From Candidatus Cetobacterium colombiensis (GTDB lineage Bacteria; Fusobacteriota; Fusobacteriia; Fusobacteriales; Fusobacteriaceae), in NCBI RefSeq assembly GCF_033962415.1, contig NZ_JAVIKH010000011.1:26645-90644 (forward strand): 64,000 nucleotides of DNA. Direction: 5' to 3'. Numbering within the stretch: position 1 is the stretch's first letter; every line of letters begins with the position of its first letter. This document shows, one piece after another, positions 44,532 to 52,964 of this stretch. The notes below the pieces were generated by a model. The model did no database searches. It was not told where the DNA came from and saw nothing but the letters and a program-made list of their open reading frames with translations. The translations under genes and the position numbers were made by a program.

Positions 44532-45770
44532 TTATTTTAAAAGTGATAAGTATTGCTGATAGTATAAGAAGTAATCCAACTGAGAATTAATATGAGTGAT
44601 TTGAGCCTCTCTAAGTTGTGATTCACTTTTCAAAAAGTCTACAGAATCTATAATTCTATTTGAAAATTTTTCTTTATCTATATTAAATGTTTCTAGTGCT
44701 GTTGCTAAAGCTTTTTCATTAGTTAGAATAGTTTCTTTAGCTGTTATTAAATCTAAATATGAAGTTTTTATCTCTCTTTTTAATGTTTCTAAAGAATCTA
44801 TTTTATAAATTTTTTGTTTTTCTATTTCCAAAGTTGATTCTTTATAAGAATCCATTCCACTTCCAAAATTAAAAATATCCCACTTAAAAGTAACTCCTAC
44901 TCTCCATTCCCAATCGTTATTTGACTTTGAAAAACTAGAGTCCTCTAAAGATTCATATCCATATTCTAAATCTATTTTAGGAAGAAAATTACTTCTATTA
45001 CTTTTAGAATTATATTCACTAATTAAGATATTCTTATCTAATTTTTTAGAAAGTGTACTATTTTTTATAGCCTTTTCTGTATCTTTTTTTAAATCTATAT
45101 TTTGTACATTAAATTTTGAAAACTCCATCTCTTTTAAATCTATATTTTCATCTATATTTAATCCTAATATATTTTTTAATATTAATTTTTGAGATGTAAT
45201 GTTATTTTTTATTTTTAAAATAGATGTTTCTGTTTGATATAAAGAAGTTTCAATTCTTAAAACTTCGCTTTTATCAATAAGGTTTAATTTATAAAATTCT
45301 GTTTGTTTTTTCAACTCTTCTAACTTTTCATTTCTAGAAGCTTCATATACACTTAAAGTTCTTTTTAATTGAAGACAAGTTATATACGATTCTATGATTT
45401 TTAATTTTAATTCAATCTCTTGAGATATATAATCATCTTCTTCAAACTCTCTTAATACTTTACTACTTTTGGCATTGTAGTATATATCTCCCCCTCTAAA
45501 AATTGGTTGAGATAAGTAGACACCATTTTGAAAAGAACTATTTACATTTTTAGATTCATCATGATCCACATATGTCGTTTGAGCTCTAACTGAAGGAAGA
45601 GCATTTTTTAGTTTTGCATTTTCATTTAATTTTTTTTGCTTTACATTAATATCTTTTTCTTTTAATTGCCTATTGTTTTTCTTTCCTAGATTAATTGCTT
45701 CATCTAGAGTTAACTCCATAGAAAAAGACACTACATTTAAAGCTAAAAATAGTAACAGATATTTTTTCAT
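44532..45770 (-). CDS. TolC-type outer-membrane efflux channel
   Basis: 412 residues with signal peptide (1-17). The outer membrane factor pattern is a twofold repeat of long helices with β-strands: LTLDEAINLGKKNNRQLKEKDINVKQ...ALPSVRAQTTY and later FLPKIDLEYGYE...WRVGVTFKWDIFNFG. It forms the trimeric exit duct of the RND pump encoded next. Operon-leading gene with GGAGAAA RBS. It could also serve the MacAB-like exporter at 16.1-19.2 kb, which has no channel of its own. Confidence 0.93.
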   Translation of the reverse strand: MKKYLLLFLALNVVSFSMELTLDEAINLGKKNNRQLKEKDINVKQKKLNENAKLKNALPSVRAQTTYVDHDESKNVNSSFQNGVYLSQPIFRGGDIYYNAKSSKVLREFEEDDYISQEIELKLKIIESYITCLQLKRTLSVYEASRNEKLEELKKQTEFYKLNLIDKSEVLRIETSLYQTETSILKIKNNITSQKLILKNILGLNIDENIDLKEMEFSKFNVQNIDLKKDTEKAIKNSTLSKKLDKNILISEYNSKSNRSNFLPKIDLEYGYESLEDSSFSKSNNDWEWRVGVTFKWDIFNFGSGMDSYKESTLEIEKQKIYKIDSLETLKREIKTSYLDLITAKETILTNEKALATALETFNIDKEKFSNRIIDSVDFLKSESQLREAQITHINSQLDYFLYYQQYLSLLK

Positions 45771-45802
45771 TATTTCTCCTTCTTTAGTTTTTATACTATT
45801 GA

Positions 45803-45833
45803 AGTATAAACTATGAAGTTAGTTTAGAGTCAA
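45803..45833 (-). promoter_or_regulatory. MerR-type promoter/operator of the efflux operon
   Basis: Minus strand TTGACT (45828-45833), a 19-bp spacer and TATACT (45803-45808). The spacer holds the perfect dyad TAAACTA-N6-TAGTTTA (45807-45826). Overlong spacers with a central dyad are the hallmark of MerR activation. Confidence 0.85.
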
Positions 45834-45910
45834 CCTATTAAAATAAAAATCTTGACTCTATATTTACTTTAGACTCTATAATGATTTTTTGTTAAAATAA
45901 AAAACATAAT

Positions 45911-45930
45911 TTAAATACACAAATTTTACA
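45911..45930 (+). repeat. 20-base direct repeat, copy 1
   Basis: TTAAATACACAAATTTTACA, exactly repeated at 48098-48117. This copy ends at the presumed left insertion point of the TnpB element. Confidence 0.7.
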
Positions 45931-45977
45931 GCAAGTTCCGTAAAGCCCACTACTTTAGTGGTGGGATATAAGGAACC

Positions 45978-45999
45978 GGAATCGTAAGATTCCTTTTTT
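45978..45999 (+). terminator. Terminator inside the left end of the TnpB element
   Basis: GGAATC-GTAA-GATTCC stem with six T, between the left hairpin and tnpB; it would stop transcription entering from outside. Confidence 0.7.
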
Positions 46000-46097
46000 A
46001 TAGTTGAGTTTCAATTAGATAGATTTAATCTGACTAACGTGGTATAATATTCTTTATAACAGATTATAAAAAATCAGAAAAATCAGAAAAAGAGGAG

Positions 46098-47168
46098 GTG
46101 ATTAAGCTGAATAAAGGATATAAATATAGATTTTATCCAACTGAGGAGCAAAAACAACAGATACAATTAAATTTTAATGCCAATAGATATATATGGAACC
46201 AATTTCTCGCTATTAAAAGTTTTAACTATAAAGAATTTGCTAGAAAAATTGGATTTTCAGAGATGTGTTTAATATTAACAATGGCTAAAAAATCAGAAGA
46301 ATGGTTATGCGAATCAGATTCTACATCACTTCAACAAACTTTAAGACAACTGGATGATTCGTACAAAAGATTTTTCAAAGGATTAGTTAAATATCCAAAT
46401 TTCAAATCTAAAAGAAATCTAAAAGAAAGCTATACAACTAAACCAAATATAAAGGATAAAGTTATTAAAATACCTAAATTAGGAGAGGTAAAAATAGAGT
46501 TAAGTAGAGAGTTAGATGTTGATAAAATAGGACTTTGTACAATATCTAAGGATTCAGATAGATACTATATCTCTTTTAATGTAGAAGTTTCTTGTAAGAA
46601 TAAATTTATTAAAACAGGTGAAAAAATTGGAATAGATGTTGGAATAAAATCTTTTGCGACAATTAGTACAGGAGAGCAATTTCAAATACCAAAAAAGCTT
46701 TGGAAAATAGAAAATAGAATATCTTTTCTACAAAGAAAACTATCTAAACGTATTAAAGGAAGTTCTAATTATGAAAAGTTGAAAAAAGTGATAAACAAAC
46801 TGAATTTTCAACTAGCTAATATTAGAAAAGACTTTCAACATAAACTTTCAACAGATTTAGTAAAAAGGTTTGATGTGATAGCAATAGAGGATTTAAATGT
46901 TAAAGGTATGATGAAAAATAGAAAGTTAGCAAGAGCTATAGGAAGAGTTTCATTTTATAGTTTTTTTAATATGCTTAAATATAAATGTATTGAGCATGAA
47001 AAAGAATTAAAAATATTAAATCGTTGGTTTCCTAGTTCAAAAACTTGTTCTTGTTGTGGAAATTATAAAGCTGACTTAAAGTTGAGCGATAGAGTATATA
47101 AATGTGAATGTGGTTTAGAACTTGATAGAGATTTAAACGCTAGTAGAAATATATTGGCTAATGCCTAA
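46098..47168 (+). CDS. tnpB: TnpB RNA-guided endonuclease (IS605 OrfB)
   Basis: 356 residues if read from the GTG at 46098. That codon overlaps the AGGAGG site, so the CTG at 46107 (LNKGYKYRFYPTEEQ) may be the true start. N-terminal helix-turn-helix and WED-like part. The RuvC-like acids are all present: IGIDVGIKSF (Asp), AIEDLNVKGM (Glu) and DRDLNASRNIL (Asp). A zinc finger CSCC...CECG lies between the last two. The gene therefore looks intact and active. Its guide RNA would overlap the 3' end of the gene and the right-end hairpin. Confidence 0.93.
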   Translation: MIKLNKGYKYRFYPTEEQKQQIQLNFNANRYIWNQFLAIKSFNYKEFARKIGFSEMCLILTMAKKSEEWLCESDSTSLQQTLRQLDDSYKRFFKGLVKYPNFKSKRNLKESYTTKPNIKDKVIKIPKLGEVKIELSRELDVDKIGLCTISKDSDRYYISFNVEVSCKNKFIKTGEKIGIDVGIKSFATISTGEQFQIPKKLWKIENRISFLQRKLSKRIKGSSNYEKLKKVINKLNFQLANIRKDFQHKLSTDLVKRFDVIAIEDLNVKGMMKNRKLARAIGRVSFYSFFNMLKYKCIEHEKELKILNRWFPSSKTCSCCGNYKADLKLSDRVYKCECGLELDRDLNASRNILANA

Positions 47169-47272
47169 ATATTAGAGGGTAGGGCAACCCTTAAAAGCTT
47201 GGTAAATTTAGTCAGCTAGTAAAAGTGGCTACTACCCAAGAATCCCACTACTTTAGTGGTGGGAGTGTCAAA
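47169..47272 (+). ncRNA. Probable TnpB guide-RNA scaffold (ωRNA/reRNA)
   Basis: The structured 3' region of the element (GGGTAGGGCAACCC stem, AGTCAGCTAGTAAAAGTGGCT, then the right-end hairpin) is where TnpB scaffolds are encoded. The guide would be the ~16-20 bases just beyond the end. The boundary is inferred from known systems. Confidence 0.5.
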
Positions 47273-47312
47273 CAATTGTAAGTTAATCTTAAAAAAAAGA
47301 AAGGATCTAAAT

Positions 47313-47585
47313 ATGAAAATACAACAAATTTTGGAAAAACTTAAAAATAATTTAGAAATTGATTCAAAAGAAATTGAGGTACTTAAATCTCAACTACCTA
47401 ATAACACACATACTTTTATACAAGAATGTCTTGAAAACAAAGGGAGAGTTACTATAGATGATACATCAAAGATATGTTTTGAATATTTTGAAACTTTAGG
47501 ACTTTGTTCTTCTATTTCAAATATTTCTATTAAAGAGTATATGGAAAAAATTGGGTTTTTCGTTTTAAAATATGAGAAAATTTAA
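47313..47585 (+). CDS. Small protein of unknown function (90 residues)
   Basis: Start chosen at the ATG at 47313 after AAAGGATC; a longer frame would begin inside the TnpB element and is rejected. The product is soluble, mostly helical (MKIQQILEKLKNNLEIDSKEIEVLKSQL), with a Cys-containing C-terminal half. It overlaps the next gene by 14 bases, indicating co-translation. No family recognised. Confidence 0.5.
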   Translation: MKIQQILEKLKNNLEIDSKEIEVLKSQLPNNTHTFIQECLENKGRVTIDDTSKICFEYFETLGLCSSISNISIKEYMEKIGFFVLKYEKI

Positions 47586-47916
47586 GGTGTTTATAATAGG
47601 AATGGCTATAGCAACTGCTGGATTTGCCTCTGAAGACTCTACTAGTAAAATAAATAAAATATCAGAAATAGAGAACTTTTTTAAACAAAATCAAGTTTAT
47701 TCTGTTGAAGAAAAAAATCTTCAACAAATTTCTGAGGAAAAATTAGATAATCTTTATCAAGAAATTAAAAATATTGAAATGAATGGATTTAAAACTTCTT
47801 ACAAAAACGAACAAGTCAATTTACTTGCTGATTTATTAAGTAAATCATCCCTTAATTTACAATCTAAAGAATTATTAGATCAATATGGAATGCTAAAAGA
47901 AACGTCAAAAAGATAA
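47572..47916 (+). CDS. Small exported helical protein, unknown
   Basis: 114 residues with signal peptide (MRKFKVFIIGMAIATAGFAS, cleavage near 19), then a charged helical domain (IENFFKQNQVYSVEEKNLQQISEEKLDNLYQEIKNIEM). Its start lies within the preceding gene. A terminator of the two-copy element follows 50 bases later. No recognised family. Confidence 0.5.
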   Translation: MRKFKVFIIGMAIATAGFASEDSTSKINKISEIENFFKQNQVYSVEEKNLQQISEEKLDNLYQEIKNIEMNGFKTSYKNEQVNLLADLLSKSSLNLQSKELLDQYGMLKETSKR

Positions 47917-47931
47917 TTATCTAAAGCTTAT

Positions 47932-47995
47932 AAGTGTTATAAGTAAAAATATAATTTAATCCCCCTGAAAGCCTCTATCCCCCCAGAGGCTTTTT
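47932..47995 (+). repeat. Copy 2 of the two-copy 3'-end element
   Basis: AAGTGTTATAAGTAAAAATATAATTTAAT, a C run, then GCCTCT / AGAGGC hairpin and T run. Matches 5152-5220. Confidence 0.6.
47968..47995 (+). terminator. Terminator after the small exported protein gene
   Basis: AAAGCCTCT / AGAGGCTTT stem with C-rich loop and T run. Confidence 0.85.
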
Positions 47996-48097
47996 CCCTT
48001 TTTTGTCAAATTTCAGATTTCATATATAACTCCTATCTTTTTATTAAATATTCTCCTAATAGATTTACTATTTTCATTTATTTAACTATCCCTTTAC

Positions 48098-48117
48098 TTA
48101 AATACACAAATTTTACA
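48098..48117 (+). repeat. 20-base direct repeat, copy 2
   Basis: TTAAATACACAAATTTTACA, identical to 45911-45930; 65 bases before the start of the broken ferredoxin-like gene. Confidence 0.7.
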
Positions 48118-48181
48118 CAAATCCAAGTTAAACTTTAAGAGTAAAAAATTTTAATACTATTTATAAACTGGAGGATATTTT

Positions 48182-48928
48182 ATGATTAAAAATTTGTAAA
48201 AATTTAGACTTGCAACACAATTACTTTTTTTAGCTCTCACTATTTTATCTGTTAAACTATTTAAACCACTACCTGTAAAACTTACTATTTTTTCTATAAG
48301 TTTTCTTGTTGGTACTTACTACTGCGGATGGATTTGTTCTTTTGGAAGTCTCCAATCTTTCATTAGAAGCTTTGGAAAAAAATACATAAAGAAAAACATA
48401 GTTATTCCTGAAAAACTTAACAACATTCTTTTATATTTTAGATACATTACACTATTCTTTTCTTTAGGATATTTCATAACACTTTTAGATGGAAGAAAAA
48501 CTTTTTTAGGTCTTATTGCAGGAAAAACTTTTTCATATACCTTTATATTTATAATGATTTCTCTGCTTATTCTATCTCTTTTTATAGATAGACCATTTTG
48601 CAAATATCTTTGCCCTGAAGGAGCGAGATACGGAGCTATTGGATCATCTAGATTATTTTCTATAACAAGAAATTCAAACACATGTATCAACTGCTCTTTA
48701 TGTGATAAAAATTGTCCTATGTCTGTTAAAATCTCTAATGTCGACTCTGTTAGTAGTCCACATTGTATAAGTTGTGGAGAATGTATTGTTAAATGCCCTA
48801 AACAAGGTACTCTTTCTTTAAAATTAAGAAACTTTAAAGATCCTAAAAGCTTAATTTTCTTCACAATCGGTTTATATTTCCTTTATAGAACTACAGTATT
48901 TGTTTTAAATAGATTTGGTGGCATGTAA
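48182..48928 (+). pseudogene. Polyferredoxin-like membrane protein (NapH/YccM type), broken by a stop at codon 6
   Basis: The frame opens with ATG at 48182 after a strong GGAGG site but meets TAA at 48197-48199. It then stays open for 242 codons. The rest reads as a NapH-like protein: membrane helices, YYCGWICSFGSLQSF and FCKYLCPEGARYGAIG, then two 4Fe-4S motifs (CINCSLCDKNCP, CISCGECIVKCP) and a final helix. One base change (for example AAA or CAA to TAA) explains the stop. No good alternative start lies before the conserved part; the first internal ATG (48554) would lose half the protein. Recent inactivation is most likely. Confidence 0.7.
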
Positions 48929-48978
48929 AAACTTTGTACTCATTTTATTTAAATTTGAAAATATTTTTCAAATCATTA

Positions 48979-49007
48979 TTGACATTTCCCTATTAGTGAG
49001 GTAATAT
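48979..49007 (+). promoter_or_regulatory. Promoter of the peptide-binding lipoprotein gene
   Basis: TTGACA (48979-48984), 17-bp spacer, TAATAT (49002-49007). Confidence 0.75.
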
Positions 49008-49037
49008 CATAGAATTACAAACTTTGGGGAGGTCAAA

Positions 49038-50555
49038 ATGACTAAAAAATACTTAATCGGATTAGGAATCCTTTCTCTCTTGCTAACTAGTTGCAACGAG
49101 AAAAACAAAACAGCAAAATCAGTGGAAAAATCTAAAACTGTAACAGTTTCTTTAGGCTCAAAACCTAAAAGTCTAGATCCTGCTATGTATAACGAAATCC
49201 CTTCACTATCTATAGTTGAACAAATATATAACACTCTTTTTCAAATTGATAGTAATGGTAATATCGTACCTGAATTAGCAGAATCTTTTGAATATATAAC
49301 TCCAACTAACTTAGTTATTAAAATTAAAAAAGGAGTTAAATTTCATAACGGTGAAGAGCTTAAAGCTAATGATGTGCTTTTTAGCTTAAATAGAATGCTT
49401 CAAAAACCTGCAACACAAGTTATGCTTAATACTATAGAAAAAGTTGATGTCATTGATGATTACACTGTTAATCTAAAATTAAAAGAGCCTTCTGCTCCAT
49501 TACTTTATTCTCTTTCTTATCCTATGACAGCTATATTAAATGAAAAATTTACTACAGAAAAAAATGGAAATATTGCAACTGATGCTATGGGAACTGGAGC
49601 TTTTAAGTATCAAAATTGGGGAGATGGAGAAAAAATAGAATTAACTACTAACAAAGACTATTTCGGTGAAAAAGCAAAAATTGATGAATTAATCTTTAGA
49701 GCTATTCCTGAAAATACAAGTAGACTTGCTGCGTTAGAAACAGGGGAAATTGATATTGCAACAATAGCTCCTATTGATGTTCAAACAGTTGAAGGTAGCT
49801 CTGATTTATATGCAGTCTCATTTTCAACTACTTCAACAGAATACTTAACTTTAAATAACTTAAGAGAACCATTTACTAATAAAGATTTTAGAAAGGCTTT
49901 AAGTTATGCCATTGATAGACAAAGTATTGTTGATGCAGTATATTTAGGAAAAGCTAGTATAGCAAAATCTATAGTTAATCCAACAGTTTTTGGAAGTGAC
50001 CAAACAGTTGGAACAGCTGATTATAATCTAGAAAAAGCGAAAGAATATCTTGAAAAATCTCAAGTGACAAATAAAACTATAAAAATTATGTCTAACGATA
50101 ACCCTATTAGACTTCAAGCTGCTCAAATTGTCCAGGCAAATTTAAAAGAAATTGGAATAAATGCAGAAATTGAAACTGTTGAATGGGGAACTTATTTACA
50201 AATGACAGCTAAAGGAGACTTTGATATCTTTATCGGTGGATGGGTTTCTGGAACATCTGATTCTGATATTGTTTTATTCCCACTACTACACAGTAGCTAT
50301 AAAGGTGGAGCTGGAAATAGAGCAAACTTTGATAATCCTGAATATGATAAATTAGTTGAATTAGGAAGAACTTCTACTGATAGTTCAGATAGACTTGTAG
50401 CATATTCTAAAGCTCAAGAGATTCTAGCTGAAGAAACTCCAATTGTTCCACTATACTATAAAAATGAAAATATGGGATTAAACAAAAGAATAAAAGATTT
50501 CACTCCAATGCCAAATACTATTCATAATTACGCAGCAATATCTGTTCAAGACTAA
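49038..50555 (+). CDS. Oligopeptide/glutathione-type ABC substrate-binding lipoprotein (SBP family 5)
   Basis: 505 residues. Lipobox LLTSC (Cys19). Family 5 pattern: KSLDPAMYNEIPSLSIVEQIYNTLFQID, VPELAESFEYITPTNLVIKIKKGVKFHNGEELKANDVLFSLNRM and the C-terminal PLYYKNENMGLNKRIKDF. It would bind peptides, or glutathione as in GsiB/DppA relatives. No permease or ATPase genes are adjacent, so it must feed a transporter encoded elsewhere. The aminopeptidase gene 27 bases downstream makes peptide use likely. Confidence 0.9.
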   Translation: MTKKYLIGLGILSLLLTSCNEKNKTAKSVEKSKTVTVSLGSKPKSLDPAMYNEIPSLSIVEQIYNTLFQIDSNGNIVPELAESFEYITPTNLVIKIKKGVKFHNGEELKANDVLFSLNRMLQKPATQVMLNTIEKVDVIDDYTVNLKLKEPSAPLLYSLSYPMTAILNEKFTTEKNGNIATDAMGTGAFKYQNWGDGEKIELTTNKDYFGEKAKIDELIFRAIPENTSRLAALETGEIDIATIAPIDVQTVEGSSDLYAVSFSTTSTEYLTLNNLREPFTNKDFRKALSYAIDRQSIVDAVYLGKASIAKSIVNPTVFGSDQTVGTADYNLEKAKEYLEKSQVTNKTIKIMSNDNPIRLQAAQIVQANLKEIGINAEIETVEWGTYLQMTAKGDFDIFIGGWVSGTSDSDIVLFPLLHSSYKGGAGNRANFDNPEYDKLVELGRTSTDSSDRLVAYSKAQEILAEETPIVPLYYKNENMGLNKRIKDFTPMPNTIHNYAAISVQD

Positions 50556-50582
50556 TAACTAATTAAAGAGGGGTATAAAAAT

Positions 50583-51611
50583 ATGAAATTAGATTTAAAC
50601 TATACATTAGAATTTACTAAAGAAATTTTATCTATTCCTAGTCCAGCAGGATACACAGAAAAAGCTATGGAAAGAATTGCTCAAGAACTAGATGCTTTAG
50701 GTTATAGTTATACTTATAGTAAAAAAGGATGTCTAATTGTTAAAATTCTAGGAAAAGATTCTAACTACACAAGATTACTTTCAGCTCATATAGATACTTT
50801 AGGAGCTATGGTTAAAAAAGTTAAAAAAAATGGACGTTTAGAGCTTATAAATATTGGTGGATATGCTTGGGGGTCAGTGGAAGGTGAAAATGTTACTATT
50901 CATACTTTAGATGGAAAAGAGTATGAAGGAACTGTTTTACCTATTAAGGCTTCTGTTCATGTGTATGGAGATATTCCAAGAGAGATGCCTAGAATAGCTG
51001 AAAATATGGAAGTTAGATTAGATGAAAATGTTTACTCTGAAGAGGATACTAGATCTCTTGGAATTTGCCAAGGAGACTTTGTTAGTTATTATACAAAAAC
51101 TAAAATAACTGAGTCTGGATATATTAAATCAAGATACCTAGATGATAAACTTTGTGTGGCTCAATCTCTAGCTTATTTAAAGTATCTAAAAGATAACAAT
51201 GAAAAACCAAATAACAATCTATATATCTACTTCTCTAATTTTGAAGAAGTGGGACATGGTGTTTCAGAAATACCAAATGATGTAGATGAGTTTATTGCAT
51301 TAGATATTGGTCTTGTTGCAGAAGATGCTGATGGAGATGAGAAAAAAGTTAGTATTGCTGCAAGGGATAATAAAACTGTTTATGACTTAAAAATAAGAAA
51401 ACATTTGCAAGAAGTTGCTAATAATCACAATATAAAATACACTGTTGGTGTTTATAACAGATACGGTTCTGATGCAACTGCATCTATCCTTCAAGGAGCA
51501 GATTTGAGATATGCTTGTATCGGTCCAAATGTTGATGCAACACATCACTATGAAAGAACTCACATTGATGGAATAATTGAAACGATTAAATTATTAATCG
51601 CTTACCTTTAA
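50583..51611 (+). CDS. M42-family aminopeptidase
   Basis: 342 residues. Metal ligands of the M42 (glutamyl/deblocking aminopeptidase) family: SAHIDTLGAMV (His, Asp), the YLDDKLC segment (Asp), FSNFEEVGHG (catalytic Glu pair), ALDIGLV (Asp) and the final THHYERTH (His). A two-metal cytosolic enzyme that trims peptides and forms a dodecameric shell in known members. Follows the peptide-binding lipoprotein gene in what looks like one operon, so uptake and cleavage of peptides are linked. Confidence 0.9.
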   Translation: MKLDLNYTLEFTKEILSIPSPAGYTEKAMERIAQELDALGYSYTYSKKGCLIVKILGKDSNYTRLLSAHIDTLGAMVKKVKKNGRLELINIGGYAWGSVEGENVTIHTLDGKEYEGTVLPIKASVHVYGDIPREMPRIAENMEVRLDENVYSEEDTRSLGICQGDFVSYYTKTKITESGYIKSRYLDDKLCVAQSLAYLKYLKDNNEKPNNNLYIYFSNFEEVGHGVSEIPNDVDEFIALDIGLVAEDADGDEKKVSIAARDNKTVYDLKIRKHLQEVANNHNIKYTVGVYNRYGSDATASILQGADLRYACIGPNVDATHHYERTHIDGIIETIKLLIAYL

Positions 51612-51621
51612 TATTTAATCA

Positions 51622-51668
51622 ATATCCCCCCTTCACTTAGATTTCTAATGAAGAGGGGATATTTTTTA
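51622..51668. terminator. Bidirectional terminator
   Basis: ATATCCCC-C-CTTCA / TGAAG-A-GGGGATAT stem with T run. Confidence 0.8.
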
Positions 51669-51669
51669 T

Positions 51670-51906
51670 CTATTCATTTCCTTTCATTATCTCTGCTAAA
51701 CCTTCGTAGTTTAACAAGACATAGTTCTTAGTAATACTTTCTAGAGACCAAAATTCTTCATCGTCTTGATAATATACTAATTCAAATTCATCTTCTGACT
51801 CTTCCTCTAACTTTGCCTTATAAAAATCTAAGTCTACATCATTTTCCTCTTCTAATTCTTCTAAAAAAGTTAAAGCCTCATAATAATTCATCATTCCAAA
51901 TTTCAT
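51670..51906 (-). CDS. Small acidic protein of unknown function
   Basis: 78 residues, strongly acidic (ELEEENDVDLDFYKAKLEEESEDEFELVYYQDDEEFW). Soluble, no signal peptide, no cysteines. ATG after GGAGGAAA. It stands alone, convergent with the peptidase gene. The length, charge and codon use look like a real gene, but I know no family. Confidence 0.5.
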   Translation of the reverse strand: MKFGMMNYYEALTFLEELEEENDVDLDFYKAKLEEESEDEFELVYYQDDEEFWSLESITKNYVLLNYEGLAEIMKGNE

Positions 51907-52023
51907 AAACTTTTCCTCCTCGATTTAATTTAAGTTATCATATTTTATTTATAAATATACTTATGTAATTTAAATCGATTTCCTTGTTTATTAAAATAAA
52001 TAATTTCTAATACAAACTAGCTC

Positions 52024-52872
52024 TTAGGAAACACTTATTAAATATTTACCTTTATTATCATTTTTTTTTAGAGAATACAATGCTGTATCAGATAATTTAT
52101 ATAACTCTTCAAAACTGTATATTCCTTTTTTATCAAAGGCTATTCCTATTGTAGAATGAATTTTAATATCTTCTATTGTTACTTCTAATTGTTTGACTAA
52201 TTTTTTAGCGTAATTTTCTAAATCTTTTTTAGATATATCTTCTAAATAAATGGCAAATTCGTCTCCTCCTAGACGTCCTAAAGTTTCATTATTTTTAAAT
52301 ATCTCTTTAAGTTTCAATCCAACAAAAGATATGACTCTATCTCCCTCCTGATGTCCTAAAGTATCATTTAAAATTTTAAAATTATCTAGATCAATTATTA
52401 TTAAAGCTTGTGAACTCTTATTTTCTTTCATTTGCTCTTTTATCTTTTTCTCCAAAGCTCTTCTATTTAATAAGTTAGATAACAAATCTTTTTCTAAAAT
52501 ATTATATATTCTTTCTAAATTTTCTTCTCTATAAGTTATATCCATTATTACAACATAAAAAACATTTTCTTCCTCATCATAAACTGCCACATCATGTATC
52601 CACATAATTTTATTATCTTTATTTTTTATTCTGTATTCATAATCTAATCTTTTTTTAGAATCAACAGCTTGATTAACCTTTTCTAAAATTTCACTTAAAT
52701 CATCAACTACTAATTCTGAAAATCTATTTTGATGTAAAGTTTTCATCTCTTCTTTTGTATATCCTATCATTTTATAAAATTCTGAATTAGCTTCTAATAT
52801 TGTTGAATATTCATCATTTTTACATATTAATGCTCCACAACCAATTTTCTCAAAAAAACCAATACTCACCAT
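52024..52872 (-). CDS. PAS-GGDEF diguanylate cyclase
   Basis: 282 residues. PAS sensor domain at about 10-120 (ILEANSEFYKMIGYTKEEM...VYDEEENVFYVVIMDITYREE). GGDEF domain at about 128-282 with LLNRRALEKKI, DLDNFKILNDTLGHQEGD and the active RLGGDEFAIYL. All catalytic residues are present, so it should make cyclic di-GMP. The product-inhibition RxxD site is missing (KNNE at that place). No membrane helix: a cytosolic sensor, possibly of redox or a small ligand. No EAL partner in the window. Confidence 0.9.
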   Translation of the reverse strand: MVSIGFFEKIGCGALICKNDEYSTILEANSEFYKMIGYTKEEMKTLHQNRFSELVVDDLSEILEKVNQAVDSKKRLDYEYRIKNKDNKIMWIHDVAVYDEEENVFYVVIMDITYREENLERIYNILEKDLLSNLLNRRALEKKIKEQMKENKSSQALIIIDLDNFKILNDTLGHQEGDRVISFVGLKLKEIFKNNETLGRLGGDEFAIYLEDISKKDLENYAKKLVKQLEVTIEDIKIHSTIGIAFDKKGIYSFEELYKLSDTALYSLKKNDNKGKYLISVS

Positions 52873-52964
52873 ATATTCCCCATCCTTTTTTCTATTTTTA
52901 TCTTAAATATAAATACCATTTAAAAAGATCAACTCCTCTAAATCTATAAAAAAAGCAGTAGATT

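Larger units (their letters stand above)
45930..47272 (+). mobile_element. IS200/IS605-type element with TnpB only
   Basis: An identical 21-base hairpin sequence (CCCACTACTTTAGTGGTGGG plus A) lies near each end (45946-45966 and 47244-47264), the subterminal hairpins of the IS605 group. TTAC at 45926-45929 fits a typical IS605-family target on the left. No TnpA transposase gene is inside, so movement would need one in trans. Ends are approximate. Confidence 0.75.

Noticed and set aside
46023..46049. Promoter for tnpB (TATAAT near 46043)
   Set aside because: The -10 is good but no acceptable -35 is at the right distance; left out of the feature list.
48319..48864. A 181-codon open frame on the minus strand
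   Set aside because: It is antisense to the Fe-S gene, has no RBS, and its residues read as a mirror of the conserved CxxC codons; the plus strand carries clear family motifs.
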